Below, one piece after another: positions 25,943 through 33,962 of a stretch of 63,679 nucleotides of DNA. A program made the position numbers and the translations under genes. The first letter of the stretch is position 1. Each line of letters starts with the position of its first letter. The stretch is from contig CBIHNR010000006.1 in assembly GCA_966211215.1 (NCBI GenBank), positions 1-63,679 on the forward strand. The letters run 5' to 3'. This stretch comes from Desertivirga sp966211215. Its GTDB lineage: Bacteria; Bacteroidota; Bacteroidia; Sphingobacteriales; Sphingobacteriaceae. The notes under the pieces are model-generated. The model saw only the letters and a list, made by a program, of their open reading frames with translations. It was not told the origin of the DNA and ran no database searches.

Positions 25943-27016
25943 ATGTACAGATCGGGCGAGAGGAGATTCATCATTATCAATTATTTTACAATAATTGCTC
26001 TTTTTGTATTGATTCTTGCGGGAGGCGTTGTGAGAAGTACCGGTTCAGGCATGGGCTGCCCCGATTGGCCGAAGTGTTTCGATAGATATGTACCTCCAAC
26101 GAGTATCTCGCAGCTTCCGGCTGATTACCAAACTAAGTATGTTGCAAAACGGCAACTGAAAAATCGACGTTTTGCCAAAACTCTCGATGTTCTAGGTTTT
26201 TCCGATTTAGCACAGCGTTTGAGGGACGATAAAAGTATACTTGAACCTGAATCTTTCAACGCAGCGAAAACCTGGACAGAGTACATTAACAGATTGATAG
26301 GGGCTATTACAGGTGTCTTTTTATTTGCATGTGCGATATTGTCTGCAGTATACCTGAAATCAAAAAAGAGAATATTCTTTTTGAGCCTCTTTAATTTGTT
26401 TCTGGTTGGGTTTCAGGCATGGTTAGGTTCTATAGTTGTTTCTACAAATCTTGTAGCCTGGATTGTAACCCTGCATATGTTGATAGCTTTGGGCATTGTA
26501 GCAATAAGTATCTATACCTATTTCTATGCAAGGGTATTAAGAGACAGGCAATTGTTAGCCAATAAAGCAGCCGGAAATATAAGGTCGTTGGTGATTTTGG
26601 CTTTGGTTCTCACTGTAATACAAATTGCGCTGGGTACCGAAGTGAGGGAAAGAATTGATGAGGTGTCGGCAGCCATGAATTTTTTAAATCGCTCTGAGTG
26701 GGTTGAAAACGTAGGATTGGGATACTTACTCCATAGTAATTTAGCAATTTTCGTGTTTGTGCTAAATATCTTTATACTGGTATTGATGAGAAGAAAATAT
26801 CTTGGAAACAGCCACCAGTTTAAATTTATAGTATATGTATTCTTTTTATTGTTGATACAAATGGTAGCAGGTTTAACACTTGCTTACCTTGCATTGCCTC
26901 CGGTTGCGCAGGCTGCGCATATTCTTTTGGCGAGCCTTGTTTTTGGGGCGCAGGTGTATTTACTATTGTTGCTGAAACAAAATAAATTGTATAAATCCAG
27001 ATCATTTTCGAAATAG
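25943..27016 (+). CDS. ctaA: Heme A synthase (COX15/CtaA family)
   Basis: The 357-residue membrane protein converts heme O to heme A for the oxidase. Eight helices fit the family; the N-terminal GGVVRSTGSGMGCPDWPKCF near residues 27-46 contains the conserved Cys, and heme-ligand His residues lie in ITLHMLIALG-type and YLLHSNLAIF segments; ALPPVAQAAHILLASLVFGA closes the second half. It begins just past the hairpin following ctaD and is followed without a gap by ctaB. Confidence 0.93.
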   Translation: MYRSGERRFIIINYFTIIALFVLILAGGVVRSTGSGMGCPDWPKCFDRYVPPTSISQLPADYQTKYVAKRQLKNRRFAKTLDVLGFSDLAQRLRDDKSILEPESFNAAKTWTEYINRLIGAITGVFLFACAILSAVYLKSKKRIFFLSLFNLFLVGFQAWLGSIVVSTNLVAWIVTLHMLIALGIVAISIYTYFYARVLRDRQLLANKAAGNIRSLVILALVLTVIQIALGTEVRERIDEVSAAMNFLNRSEWVENVGLGYLLHSNLAIFVFVLNIFILVLMRRKYLGNSHQFKFIVYVFFLLLIQMVAGLTLAYLALPPVAQAAHILLASLVFGAQVYLLLLLKQNKLYKSRSFSK

Positions 27017-27892
27017 GTGGCAGAAGGGAATTTTATATCTGATTTTAAAAAGCTTATAAAGCTAAGACTAACTTTTTTGGTTGTTTTTTCTGCTTCGATT
27101 TCTTTTTTAATAGGAAATAAGGAACAGCACGAATCAATAAACTGGATAAACTGGCTTATATTGACAGTTGGCGGCTTTCTGGTGACCGGCGCAGCTAATG
27201 GCTTTAATGAAATTATTGAGAAGGATTTGGATAAGCTAATGAGCCGCACAAGTGACAGGCCAATTCCAGCGGGAAGGATGGCTACCGGACAGGCTTTGGT
27301 TCTGAGCCTTTTTATGGGGATTGCCGGAACGTTAATATTGGTAAAGTTAAACTTCCTTACTGGAGTTTTATCGGTATTCTCGATATTTTTATATGCGTTT
27401 CTATATACTCCGGCAAAAAGAAAATCACCAATAGCTGTATTTATTGGCGCGTTTCCGGGTGCTTTGCCGCCGCTGATTGGATATTTTGCCGCCTTCGATA
27501 AGCCTCAAATTTCCTGGATTCCAATCATATTATTTTTGATCCAATTCGTTTGGCAGTTTCCTCATTTCTGGGCTATTGCCTGGGTTCTGGATGATGACTA
27601 TAAGAAGGCTGGTTTTCGGTTACTGCCAACTACAAAAAGAGATAAAGTAAGTGCATTAATGACATGGCTTTCTACTATCGTGTTAATTCCAGTAAGCTTA
27701 TTGCCTACTATTATGGGCTTTGGCGGATGGATAATAGGCGCCGTTTCTTTAGTTCTTGGCTTGGTTTTTTGCTGGTTTGCCTATAACCTTTATAAAAAGC
27801 TGGATATCGCCTCGGCACAGAGGGTGATGTTCGGTTCGTTCTTTTATCTTCCTGTTGTGCAGTTGGTGTTGTTGTTTGATTTTATAGGATAA
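27017..27892 (+). CDS. ctaB: Protoheme IX farnesyltransferase (heme O synthase)
   Basis: Transfers farnesyl to heme B to make heme O. The 291-residue UbiA-fold membrane protein has the first Asp-rich motif in NGFNEIIEKDLDKLMSRTSD-type sequence near residues 60-80 and the second in WVLDDDYKKAGFRLLP near residue 190. The start is GTG at 27017, immediately after the ctaA stop with no spacer, so coupling to ctaA is likely. Confidence 0.94.
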   Translation: MAEGNFISDFKKLIKLRLTFLVVFSASISFLIGNKEQHESINWINWLILTVGGFLVTGAANGFNEIIEKDLDKLMSRTSDRPIPAGRMATGQALVLSLFMGIAGTLILVKLNFLTGVLSVFSIFLYAFLYTPAKRKSPIAVFIGAFPGALPPLIGYFAAFDKPQISWIPIILFLIQFVWQFPHFWAIAWVLDDDYKKAGFRLLPTTKRDKVSALMTWLSTIVLIPVSLLPTIMGFGGWIIGAVSLVLGLVFCWFAYNLYKKLDIASAQRVMFGSFFYLPVVQLVLLFDFIG

Positions 27893-27894
27893 TT

Positions 27895-28485
27895 ATGATG
27901 GCGTTTATGTTAAAAGATTCACTTGAACAAGATAAGATTGATTATAAGCCCAAGAAGTTTTTGATGTGGTTATTTGTTATCACCTCATTTATGCTTTTCG
28001 CGGCTTTAACCAGTGGTTTTATCGTATATACTGCGGGCGACCCTTCTCGTGGTATAAAGATGATTTTGCCAAAGTTGCTTATGTATAGCACTGGCGTTAT
28101 CGCCATAAGTAGCTTTACAATGCATTCGGCCTATACGGCGGCCAAACAGCTGAAGTTTGGAATGCAGAAATTGTATTTGTCTTTGACACTTGCGTTAGGA
28201 GTTACATTCCTGGTAATGCAAGTGCTGGTATGTAAAGGCTTTGTTGAAAGTGGCATTTATTTTATTAACCCGAATGCCTCTCAGTCTTTTATCTACGTTT
28301 TTATATTTACGCATTTACTGCACATTGTTGCGGGCTTATTTGTATTGCTTAATGCATTCTCTGGTTTATCCAAAAATATACCTCAAGTTAAGAATCTATT
28401 CAAAATGGAGATGGCTTCTATCTTCTGGCATTTTCTGGATATACTATGGATTTATTTATATGTTTTCTTACTTTTGAACCAATAA
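27895..28485 (+). CDS. Heme-copper oxidase subunit III family protein, first copy
   Basis: A 196-residue protein with five membrane helices of the CoxC/CyoC fold; the conserved C-terminal sequence FIFTHLLHIVAGLFVLLNAF and SIFWHFLDILWIYLYVFLLL carries the family's His and Trp. It is followed after ten bases by a second subunit-III-like gene. Two adjacent short subunit III proteins are common in Bacteroidota. The start at 27895 is two bases after ctaB's stop. Confidence 0.87.
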   Translation: MMAFMLKDSLEQDKIDYKPKKFLMWLFVITSFMLFAALTSGFIVYTAGDPSRGIKMILPKLLMYSTGVIAISSFTMHSAYTAAKQLKFGMQKLYLSLTLALGVTFLVMQVLVCKGFVESGIYFINPNASQSFIYVFIFTHLLHIVAGLFVLLNAFSGLSKNIPQVKNLFKMEMASIFWHFLDILWIYLYVFLLLNQ

Positions 28486-28495
28486 CTTAATATTA

Positions 28496-29188
28496 ATGAG
28501 TACTACTACTGTATCGCAATTAGACGAAGTTAAGACAGGGCCCTGGGACGGTGGAACGTCGCCGGTAAATGTGGAATATGGAAAAATTATGATGTGGTTT
28601 TTCCTGGTGTCTGATGCATTTACCTTTTCAGCATTTTTGATTTATTATGGAGCACAGCGTTTTAGTAAATTAACCTGGCCTGATCCTGACGAGGTATTTC
28701 AATCATTTCCTGGGCTTATAGAGCACGGTGCGCCTTTAGTGTTTGTGGGGCTTATGACTTTTATCCTTATTATGAGTTCTGTAACGATGGTTCTTGCCGT
28801 TGAAGCCGGACATCGTAACTCGAAAAAGGAAGTTGTTGGCTGGATGTTTGCAACAGTTATTGGAGGCCTTATGTTTTTAGGCTGCCAGGCTTTAGAGTGG
28901 AACCACTTACATCACGAAGGTTATTGGTGGGGAAGCATCCCTAAATTCTATGAGGGAATTGAGCAGGTAGGAGCATTGCAATTCGCGAACTTATTCTTCA
29001 CTATCACAGGATTCCACGGCTTTCACGTATTCAGCGGTGTTGTTATTAATATCATCATTTTATTAATGACTTTAGGCAACGTGTTTGAGAAACGCGGAAG
29101 TTACTTAATGGTTGAAAAGGTTGGTTTATATTGGCACTTTGTAGACCTTGTTTGGGTATTCGTATTTACCTTCTTTTATCTTGTTTAA
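28496..29188 (+). CDS. Cytochrome c oxidase subunit III, second copy
   Basis: The 230-residue protein is closer to the standard subunit III: ISDAFTF-like VSDAFTFSAFLIYYGAQRF, GCQALEWNHLHHEG near residue 130, FFTITGFHGFHVFSGVVINI near 165 and LYWHFVDLVWVFVFTFFYLV at the end. It contributes to oxidase stability and proton uptake. The upstream paralogue shares only the C-terminal WHF-type end, so the pair probably forms a heterodimeric subunit III. Confidence 0.92.
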   Translation: MSTTTVSQLDEVKTGPWDGGTSPVNVEYGKIMMWFFLVSDAFTFSAFLIYYGAQRFSKLTWPDPDEVFQSFPGLIEHGAPLVFVGLMTFILIMSSVTMVLAVEAGHRNSKKEVVGWMFATVIGGLMFLGCQALEWNHLHHEGYWWGSIPKFYEGIEQVGALQFANLFFTITGFHGFHVFSGVVINIIILLMTLGNVFEKRGSYLMVEKVGLYWHFVDLVWVFVFTFFYLV

Positions 29189-29205
29189 TCTCTTACTGAA
29201 TAAAT

Positions 29206-29556
29206 ATGGCTCACGAGCATTCACATACAGCAGGGCATGATGATCATGCTACAATGACAAAAGGAAAAATCTGGAAAGTTTTCTTTTACTTACTTGCAAT
29301 TACAGTTGTTGAATTTATCATCGCATTATACTTAAGGCCAAAGTTGGGCTTAAGCGCAGGGGTGTGCAACTCTATCTATATTGTTTTAACGTTAGTTAAG
29401 GCATTTTACATTGTGGCGTATTTTATGCACCTTAAGTTTGAGAAGTATGCATTAATTACCAGCATCACTATATCATTTATATTTATAGTTTACTTTATCG
29501 TGTTAATGCTAACCGAAGGGTCTTACCTAAATGAGCATATGAGTCACATAAAGTAG
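29206..29556 (+). CDS. Cytochrome c oxidase subunit IV, prokaryotic type
   Basis: A 116-residue membrane protein with a His-rich N-terminus (AHEHSHTAGHDDHAT) and three helices, including VEFIIALYLRPKLGL and LVKAFYIVAYFMHLKFEKYA, the latter being the hallmark of the prokaryotic COX4 family. It is an accessory subunit of the oxidase. The next gene begins directly at its stop. Confidence 0.88.
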   Translation: MAHEHSHTAGHDDHATMTKGKIWKVFFYLLAITVVEFIIALYLRPKLGLSAGVCNSIYIVLTLVKAFYIVAYFMHLKFEKYALITSITISFIFIVYFIVLMLTEGSYLNEHMSHIK

Positions 29557-30255
29557 ATGGCAAAATTCTCAATAAAGAAACTTTTGATCCTGGTAACTGT
29601 ACTCGCAGTACCAGGATTTTTATATTATTTGCTAACCGAAAAAGGCAAGAACAGGTATCGCCCGCTTGGTATTTTTGGTGAGAAAAAGGTGGCTTCAACA
29701 TTCCACATAAAAAGAGGCGTTAAAATTCCTGATACGATCTATCATCAGATTAGTGATTTTAAGTTAGTCAATCAAAATGGTGATAGTGTTGGCTTACCCG
29801 CCGATACAGCCCAGATTACAATAGTTAATTTCTTTTTTACCAAGTGTACCAGTGTGTGCCCCCAGATGAATGCGCAGCTTGCGAAAGTTGTTGATGTATA
29901 TAAGGGAAATCGCCTGGTGAAGTTTTATTCAATTTCAGTTGATCCGGAGTCGGATTCTCCAAAGGTGCTGGCTAAATATGCGGCAACTTACAAGGCAGAC
30001 GCAAAAAAATGGAGTTTTTTAACAGGCAATAAGGAGTTAATTTTTAAGCTTGCTAAGAAGGACTTTTTGGTTGATGCGATGGCCGATACATTAAGCGAAG
30101 GCAATATTATCCATAGTCCGATGTTTATTCTAGTAGATCCGAAGAAAAGAATTCGTGGTTATTACGATTCAACTAATCAGGAACAGGTGGATAAACTTGT
30201 GGATGAAGTTAAAGTACAAATAGCCGAAGAGTTAAGGCAAGTTACAGACCGATAG
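29557..30255 (+). CDS. SCO1/SenC-family copper chaperone
   Basis: The 232-residue protein has a membrane anchor (residues 9-25) and a thioredoxin-like periplasmic domain with the copper site CTSVC in FFTKCTSVCPQMNAQL and the ligand His in IIHSPMFILVDPKKRIRGYY. SCO proteins deliver copper to the CuA site of subunit II. Its location directly after the oxidase subunit genes supports that role. Confidence 0.92.
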   Translation: MAKFSIKKLLILVTVLAVPGFLYYLLTEKGKNRYRPLGIFGEKKVASTFHIKRGVKIPDTIYHQISDFKLVNQNGDSVGLPADTAQITIVNFFFTKCTSVCPQMNAQLAKVVDVYKGNRLVKFYSISVDPESDSPKVLAKYAATYKADAKKWSFLTGNKELIFKLAKKDFLVDAMADTLSEGNIIHSPMFILVDPKKRIRGYYDSTNQEQVDKLVDEVKVQIAEELRQVTDR

Positions 30256-30274
30256 GTTCTATATTTACAGTGAG

Positions 30275-30814
30275 ATGAATGATGTTTTAGTAAGGAGATT
30301 GGTGACAGGTATTTCCATCTTCGTTTTTTTAGTAGTAGTGATACTGCAAAGTAAAGTAATCACTTTGTTTCCTGATACCAGCGCAATTCCATCATGGGTG
30401 TTCTTCTTACCCAAATTAAATGCAATAATTAACGGAACCTGTAGCGTGCTTTTGCTCATTTCGCTGTTCCAAATTAAGAGCGGAAATATCAATACACACA
30501 AGGCTCTGAACATAAGTACGTTTGTTTTGTCCTCCTTATTTCTTGTTTCGTACATCATATTTCATGCAACAGGAATTAAAACAAGCTATGGCGGCGAGGG
30601 GGCGATTAAAGCCTTTTACTATTTCATTTTAATAACACATATTATTCTTGCAGCTGTTGTTTTACCATTGGTGCTTTTAAGCTTTTACAGCGGTATTTTA
30701 ATGAATGTGGAAAAACATCGTAAACTGGTTAGGTGGAGCTTTCCAATATGGTTATATGTGACGGTAACAGGAGTGATTGTGTATGTGATGATTTCACCAT
30801 ACTATACATTTTAG
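30275..30814 (+). CDS. DUF420 membrane protein
   Basis: A 179-residue protein with five predicted helices; AIINGTCSVLLLISLFQI, FLVSYIIFHATGIKTSYGG and LITHIILAAVVLPLVLLSFY match DUF420, which is generally found next to SCO and oxidase genes and is thought to help oxidase maturation, possibly through copper. His residues in IIFHATG and FILITHIILAA could bind metal or heme. The ATG is 19 bases after the SCO stop. Confidence 0.88.
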   Translation: MNDVLVRRLVTGISIFVFLVVVILQSKVITLFPDTSAIPSWVFFLPKLNAIINGTCSVLLLISLFQIKSGNINTHKALNISTFVLSSLFLVSYIIFHATGIKTSYGGEGAIKAFYYFILITHIILAAVVLPLVLLSFYSGILMNVEKHRKLVRWSFPIWLYVTVTGVIVYVMISPYYTF

Positions 30815-30838
30815 TAAAAATTAAGATTTGAGGGGAAG

Positions 30839-31114
30839 ATGAAAAAACTAAAAAAAATCGGAGCCAGTTTGCTATTAGTAATTATGCTGGCTTCTAGCGC
30901 TGATGTATCTGCTCAATGTGCGATGTGCACGATGAATGCCGAGAATTCTGTTCAGAATGGAAATACACAGGGTAATGGCTTAAATAATGGGATTCTTTAC
31001 CTTTTGGCTGCACCATACCTGGCAGTTGCGGTTGTTGGTTTTTTGTGGTACAAGAAGTACAGACGCAAAAATGTTAGCCTTAATATGAAGGATGAGAAGA
31101 TTAATCTGAATTAA
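30839..31114 (+). CDS. Small exported membrane protein with CxxC
   Basis: A 91-residue protein with a signal sequence ending near VSAQ, then CAMCTMNAENSVQNG and one C-terminal membrane helix (GILYLLAAPYLAVAVVGFLW) with a basic tail. Similar short proteins often follow DUF420 in Bacteroidota oxidase clusters. The CxxC could bind copper or act in thiol exchange during oxidase assembly; this is inference from position. Confidence 0.75.
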   Translation: MKKLKKIGASLLLVIMLASSADVSAQCAMCTMNAENSVQNGNTQGNGLNNGILYLLAAPYLAVAVVGFLWYKKYRRKNVSLNMKDEKINLN

Positions 31115-31118
31115 GCTA

Positions 31119-31505
31119 ATGGCGAAAACTCCAAGATTAAAAGCTTTCATCGAGTCCAAATGTCCTAAATGCCGGCGAGGCAAGATTTTTTCGGGGCCAA
31201 TGTATGCTTTTAGTTCTCCTAAAATGAACGAACACTGTTCTAATTGCGGGATGAAATTTGAGATTGAGCCAGGCTACTTCTATGCAGCAATGTATGTTAG
31301 TTATGCCCTTAATGTTAGCCAGATTATAATTGTGGCCATGCTTACTTACTGGCTAAGCAATGGAAGCGAAAATCCATGGCTTTATATTGGCGTCATTCTT
31401 ACAGCTGTAATCGTACTTTCTCCCTTTAATTACAGATATTCAAGGCTTATTTTACTACATTGGTTGACACCAAAAATAAAGTACCATCCTGAATACGATA
31501 AGTAA
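31119..31505 (+). CDS. DUF983 protein
   Basis: The 128-residue protein has two CxxC pairs (CPKCRRGKIF near residue 15 and CSNCGMKFEIEPGYFYAAMY near 41) forming a zinc-ribbon-like N-terminus, followed by two membrane helices. DUF983 proteins sit by oxidase genes and are of unknown function. Its last base overlaps the first of the following gene by a single-base ATGA-type junction. Confidence 0.88.
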   Translation: MAKTPRLKAFIESKCPKCRRGKIFSGPMYAFSSPKMNEHCSNCGMKFEIEPGYFYAAMYVSYALNVSQIIIVAMLTYWLSNGSENPWLYIGVILTAVIVLSPFNYRYSRLILLHWLTPKIKYHPEYDK

Positions 31506-32167
31506 TGATTTTACCTTCTACATTTGATTTTTTAAAGGGAGTAGCCGAAAATAATGACCGCGACTGGTTTAAACTCCATAAAAAGGAATACGAGGATTCA
31601 TTAAAAAACATCTTAGAATTTACCTCGGAGACTATTAAAGCCCTTTCTAAAATTGACCCAATTATTCCAGATCCGCTGGAAGCGAAGAATTGCGTAATGC
31701 GCATTTACCGGGATGTTCGATTTAGTAAGAATAAGGACCCTTATAAAACGAATTTCGGAATTGCCGTATCAGCAAATGGCAAGAACTTTAATGGCCCCGG
31801 TTATTATATTCACGTACAGCCTTCTGCATGTTTTATTGCTGGCGGTTCCTGGTTTCCAGAGGCTGAACAGTTAAAGGCGATACGCCAGGAGATAGACTAT
31901 AACTCTTCAGACTGGCACGAAATTATTGATAGCAAAGAGTTTAAAAATGCCTTTGGAGATTTACATGTCGAGGGTAAATTGCAATCTTCACCGAAAGGGT
32001 ATGCGCCGAACCATCCGGATATTGAGTATCTTAAGTTAAAGAGCTTTACCGCAGGGGCAAAATTATCGGATTCAGATCTAACCAGCGCCGATTCTACTAA
32101 AATAGTGGCTGGATTATTTGAAAAATTATACCCATTTATCGTTTTTTTACGAAATGCTATTTCTTAA
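31505..32167 (+). CDS. DUF2461 family protein
   Basis: The 220-residue protein matches the family also known as TIGR02453: TFDFLKGVAENNDRDWFKLH at the start, AKNCVMRIYRDVRFSKNKDP near residue 60, and GYYIHVQPSACFIAGGSWFP near 98. The function is unknown. It overlaps the DUF983 stop by one base, so it is in the same transcript. No signal peptide is seen. Confidence 0.88.
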   Translation: MILPSTFDFLKGVAENNDRDWFKLHKKEYEDSLKNILEFTSETIKALSKIDPIIPDPLEAKNCVMRIYRDVRFSKNKDPYKTNFGIAVSANGKNFNGPGYYIHVQPSACFIAGGSWFPEAEQLKAIRQEIDYNSSDWHEIIDSKEFKNAFGDLHVEGKLQSSPKGYAPNHPDIEYLKLKSFTAGAKLSDSDLTSADSTKIVAGLFEKLYPFIVFLRNAIS

Positions 32168-32176
32168 TATTGTCAA

Positions 32177-33007
32177 ATGAAGAAACTCTTTTTTCTTGCT
32201 TTCGCCTCTCTGTGCTTAAGCTCTTGTGTTGTACTATCAACAAAAAAATACAAAGCCTTATTAAGCGAACGTGATTCCCTATCGAATGGCTTTAATGCTG
32301 CGAATATTAAAATAGAAAGCCTTAACGAAGAACTTACCAGGCTTAAAGATGATACCGCTAGACTTCACAGCCGTATTGGAGAATTAGAAGGCAAGGTTTC
32401 TGGACTTGATGCAAATTATGCCTCTTTGCGGGCAAATAGCTCGAGTGAAATTAATAAACTCTCTGCCGACCTAAAAAAGCGGGAAGCCCGTTTGAAAGAG
32501 GTGGAAGAGGTATTGCGTAAACGAGATGAAGCAACTAACGCATTAAGAGATAAATTACAAAAGGCTTTATTAGGATTTCAGCAAAGCGGTTTAACCGTTG
32601 AAATTAAAAATGGCAAAGTGTACGTTTCCTTAACAGATAAGCTTTTATTCGATACTGGAAGTATCATTATCGACGATAAAGGTAAGCTGGCTTTAACAGA
32701 GCTTGCAAAGGTGTTAAAGACTCAACCTGAAATTAATATTTCTGTTGAAGGGCATACAGATAACCAGCGTGTAGCTAACCTCGGCCAGATTAAAGATAAC
32801 TGGGATTTAAGCGTGCTTAGGGCAACTTCTGTTGTGCGTTATTTAACTGATGTAGAGAAGATTGATAATGCCCGTATTACTGCAACCGGAAAAGGGCAGT
32901 TTCAGCCGCTGGCAATTGGCAACACTGCCGAAGATAGAAGCAGAAACCGCAGGATTGAGATTGTGCTTTCTCCGAAATTGGATGAATTGTATGAGCTTAT
33001 TAAATGA
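32177..33007 (+). CDS. OmpA-family peptidoglycan-binding lipoprotein
   Basis: A 276-residue lipoprotein: signal peptide with lipobox (LSSC), a long coiled coil from about residue 30 to 125 (heptad-like KIESLNEELTRLKDDTARLH), then an OmpA C-terminal domain with LFDTGSIIIDDKGKLALTEL, ISVEGHTDNQRV and RNRRIEIVLSPK. The Asp and Arg for diaminopimelate binding are present. It probably links the outer membrane with peptidoglycan. It ends the operon, which is closed by a strong terminator. Confidence 0.92.
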   Translation: MKKLFFLAFASLCLSSCVVLSTKKYKALLSERDSLSNGFNAANIKIESLNEELTRLKDDTARLHSRIGELEGKVSGLDANYASLRANSSSEINKLSADLKKREARLKEVEEVLRKRDEATNALRDKLQKALLGFQQSGLTVEIKNGKVYVSLTDKLLFDTGSIIIDDKGKLALTELAKVLKTQPEINISVEGHTDNQRVANLGQIKDNWDLSVLRATSVVRYLTDVEKIDNARITATGKGQFQPLAIGNTAEDRSRNRRIEIVLSPKLDELYELIK

Positions 33008-33021
33008 TTAGGCTGAAAACT

Positions 33022-33053
33022 AAAAAGCCTGTAGCGCGAGTTACAGGCTTTTT
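33022..33053. terminator. Bidirectional terminator after the OmpA-like gene
   Basis: AAAAAGCCTGTA pairs with TACAGGCTTTTT around an eight-base loop, with an A-run on one side and a T-run on the other. It separates convergent genes. Confidence 0.88.
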
Positions 33054-33081
33054 TAATTTTATACCGATGAGTTAACGTGTA

Positions 33082-33630
33082 TTAAAATGGGCTAACCAAA
33101 TCCTTAAAGGCTGGTAGAACTTTATCTTTCTCAGATAAAATGGCTTCTTCTGGATCGATTCCCCAATTGATATTCAAATCGGAATCATCCCATCTAACAC
33201 CAATTTCGGAAGCCTTGTCATACAGGTTAGTTACTTTATAGGCGAAGATGGTATTATCTTCAAGGGTAACAAATCCATGTAAAAAGCCAGGCGGTACCCA
33301 GAACATAAGGGCGTTTTCGGCACTTAGCTCTATTGAAACATGTTGGCCGTAAGTTGGAGAATCTTTACGGATATCCACGGCGATATCAATCACTTTTCCC
33401 TGAATTACACGTACCAATTTGCCTTGAGCAAATGGATTAGCCTGGGCATGCAGGCCACGAAGAGTTCCTTTTTGAGAGAAAGATTGATTATCCTGTACAA
33501 ATTCGGCAGTAATGCCAGCCTCGTGAAATAGTTTTTTGTTATAGCTTTCGTAGAAATAGCCGCGGCCGTCTCTCCAGATTTTTGGCTCAATTGCAACCAA
33601 TCCGGGGATGGAGGTTTCGATAAAGTTCAT
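33082..33630 (-). CDS. rfbC: dTDP-4-dehydrorhamnose 3,5-epimerase
   Basis: A 182-residue cupin-fold enzyme of dTDP-L-rhamnose synthesis. The motifs FYESYNKKLF near residue 26, FVQDNQSFSQKGTLRGLHAQ near 43-62, QGKLVRVIQGKVIDIAVDIR near 67-86 and FWVPPGFLHGFVTLEDNTIF near 110-129 match RfbC, including the catalytic His pair. It supplies sugar for envelope glycans. It overlaps the end of the DUF4286 gene by one base; no other rhamnose genes are nearby. Confidence 0.95.
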   Translation of the reverse strand: MNFIETSIPGLVAIEPKIWRDGRGYFYESYNKKLFHEAGITAEFVQDNQSFSQKGTLRGLHAQANPFAQGKLVRVIQGKVIDIAVDIRKDSPTYGQHVSIELSAENALMFWVPPGFLHGFVTLEDNTIFAYKVTNLYDKASEIGVRWDDSDLNINWGIDPEEAILSEKDKVLPAFKDLVSPF

Positions 33631-33935
33631 TAGTTATTAATAAATTCCATTAAAGTGCTAAAAGATACAAACCTGTTGCTGAACTGCTCAGCATGGCTGT
33701 CCATAATAAGTGGCAAATGGCTTGCCTTAAATTGGTTGTATGAATCGATGTTATCAATCACAAATTGAAGGCAATAAGTAATTCCTTCATTTGGCGAATC
33801 AAGCACTTTTAAAAGACGATTAGAGGCAACTAAGTTAGATTCCATTGCAGAAGGAATAAATTCGTTATTCATCCAATTAAGCCACTGTTTGTCTATGCTG
33901 TCTTCAATAATGATTGTGATGTTGAATAAAATCAT
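33630..33935 (-). CDS. DUF4286 protein
   Basis: About 101 residues starting at MILFNITIIIEDSID; an upstream Met would add seven residues with no family match. The pattern NWMNNEFIPSAMESNLVASN and SYNQFKASHLPLIMDSHAEQ and the closing FSTLMEFI is that of DUF4286, a ferredoxin-like fold of unknown function restricted largely to Bacteroidota. It lies between rfbC and a TPR protein, tightly packed. Confidence 0.85.
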   Translation of the reverse strand: MILFNITIIIEDSIDKQWLNWMNNEFIPSAMESNLVASNRLLKVLDSPNEGITYCLQFVIDNIDSYNQFKASHLPLIMDSHAEQFSNRFVSFSTLMEFINN

Positions 33936-33962
33936 TTGGCAAAGATAGCAGTACATCTGATG

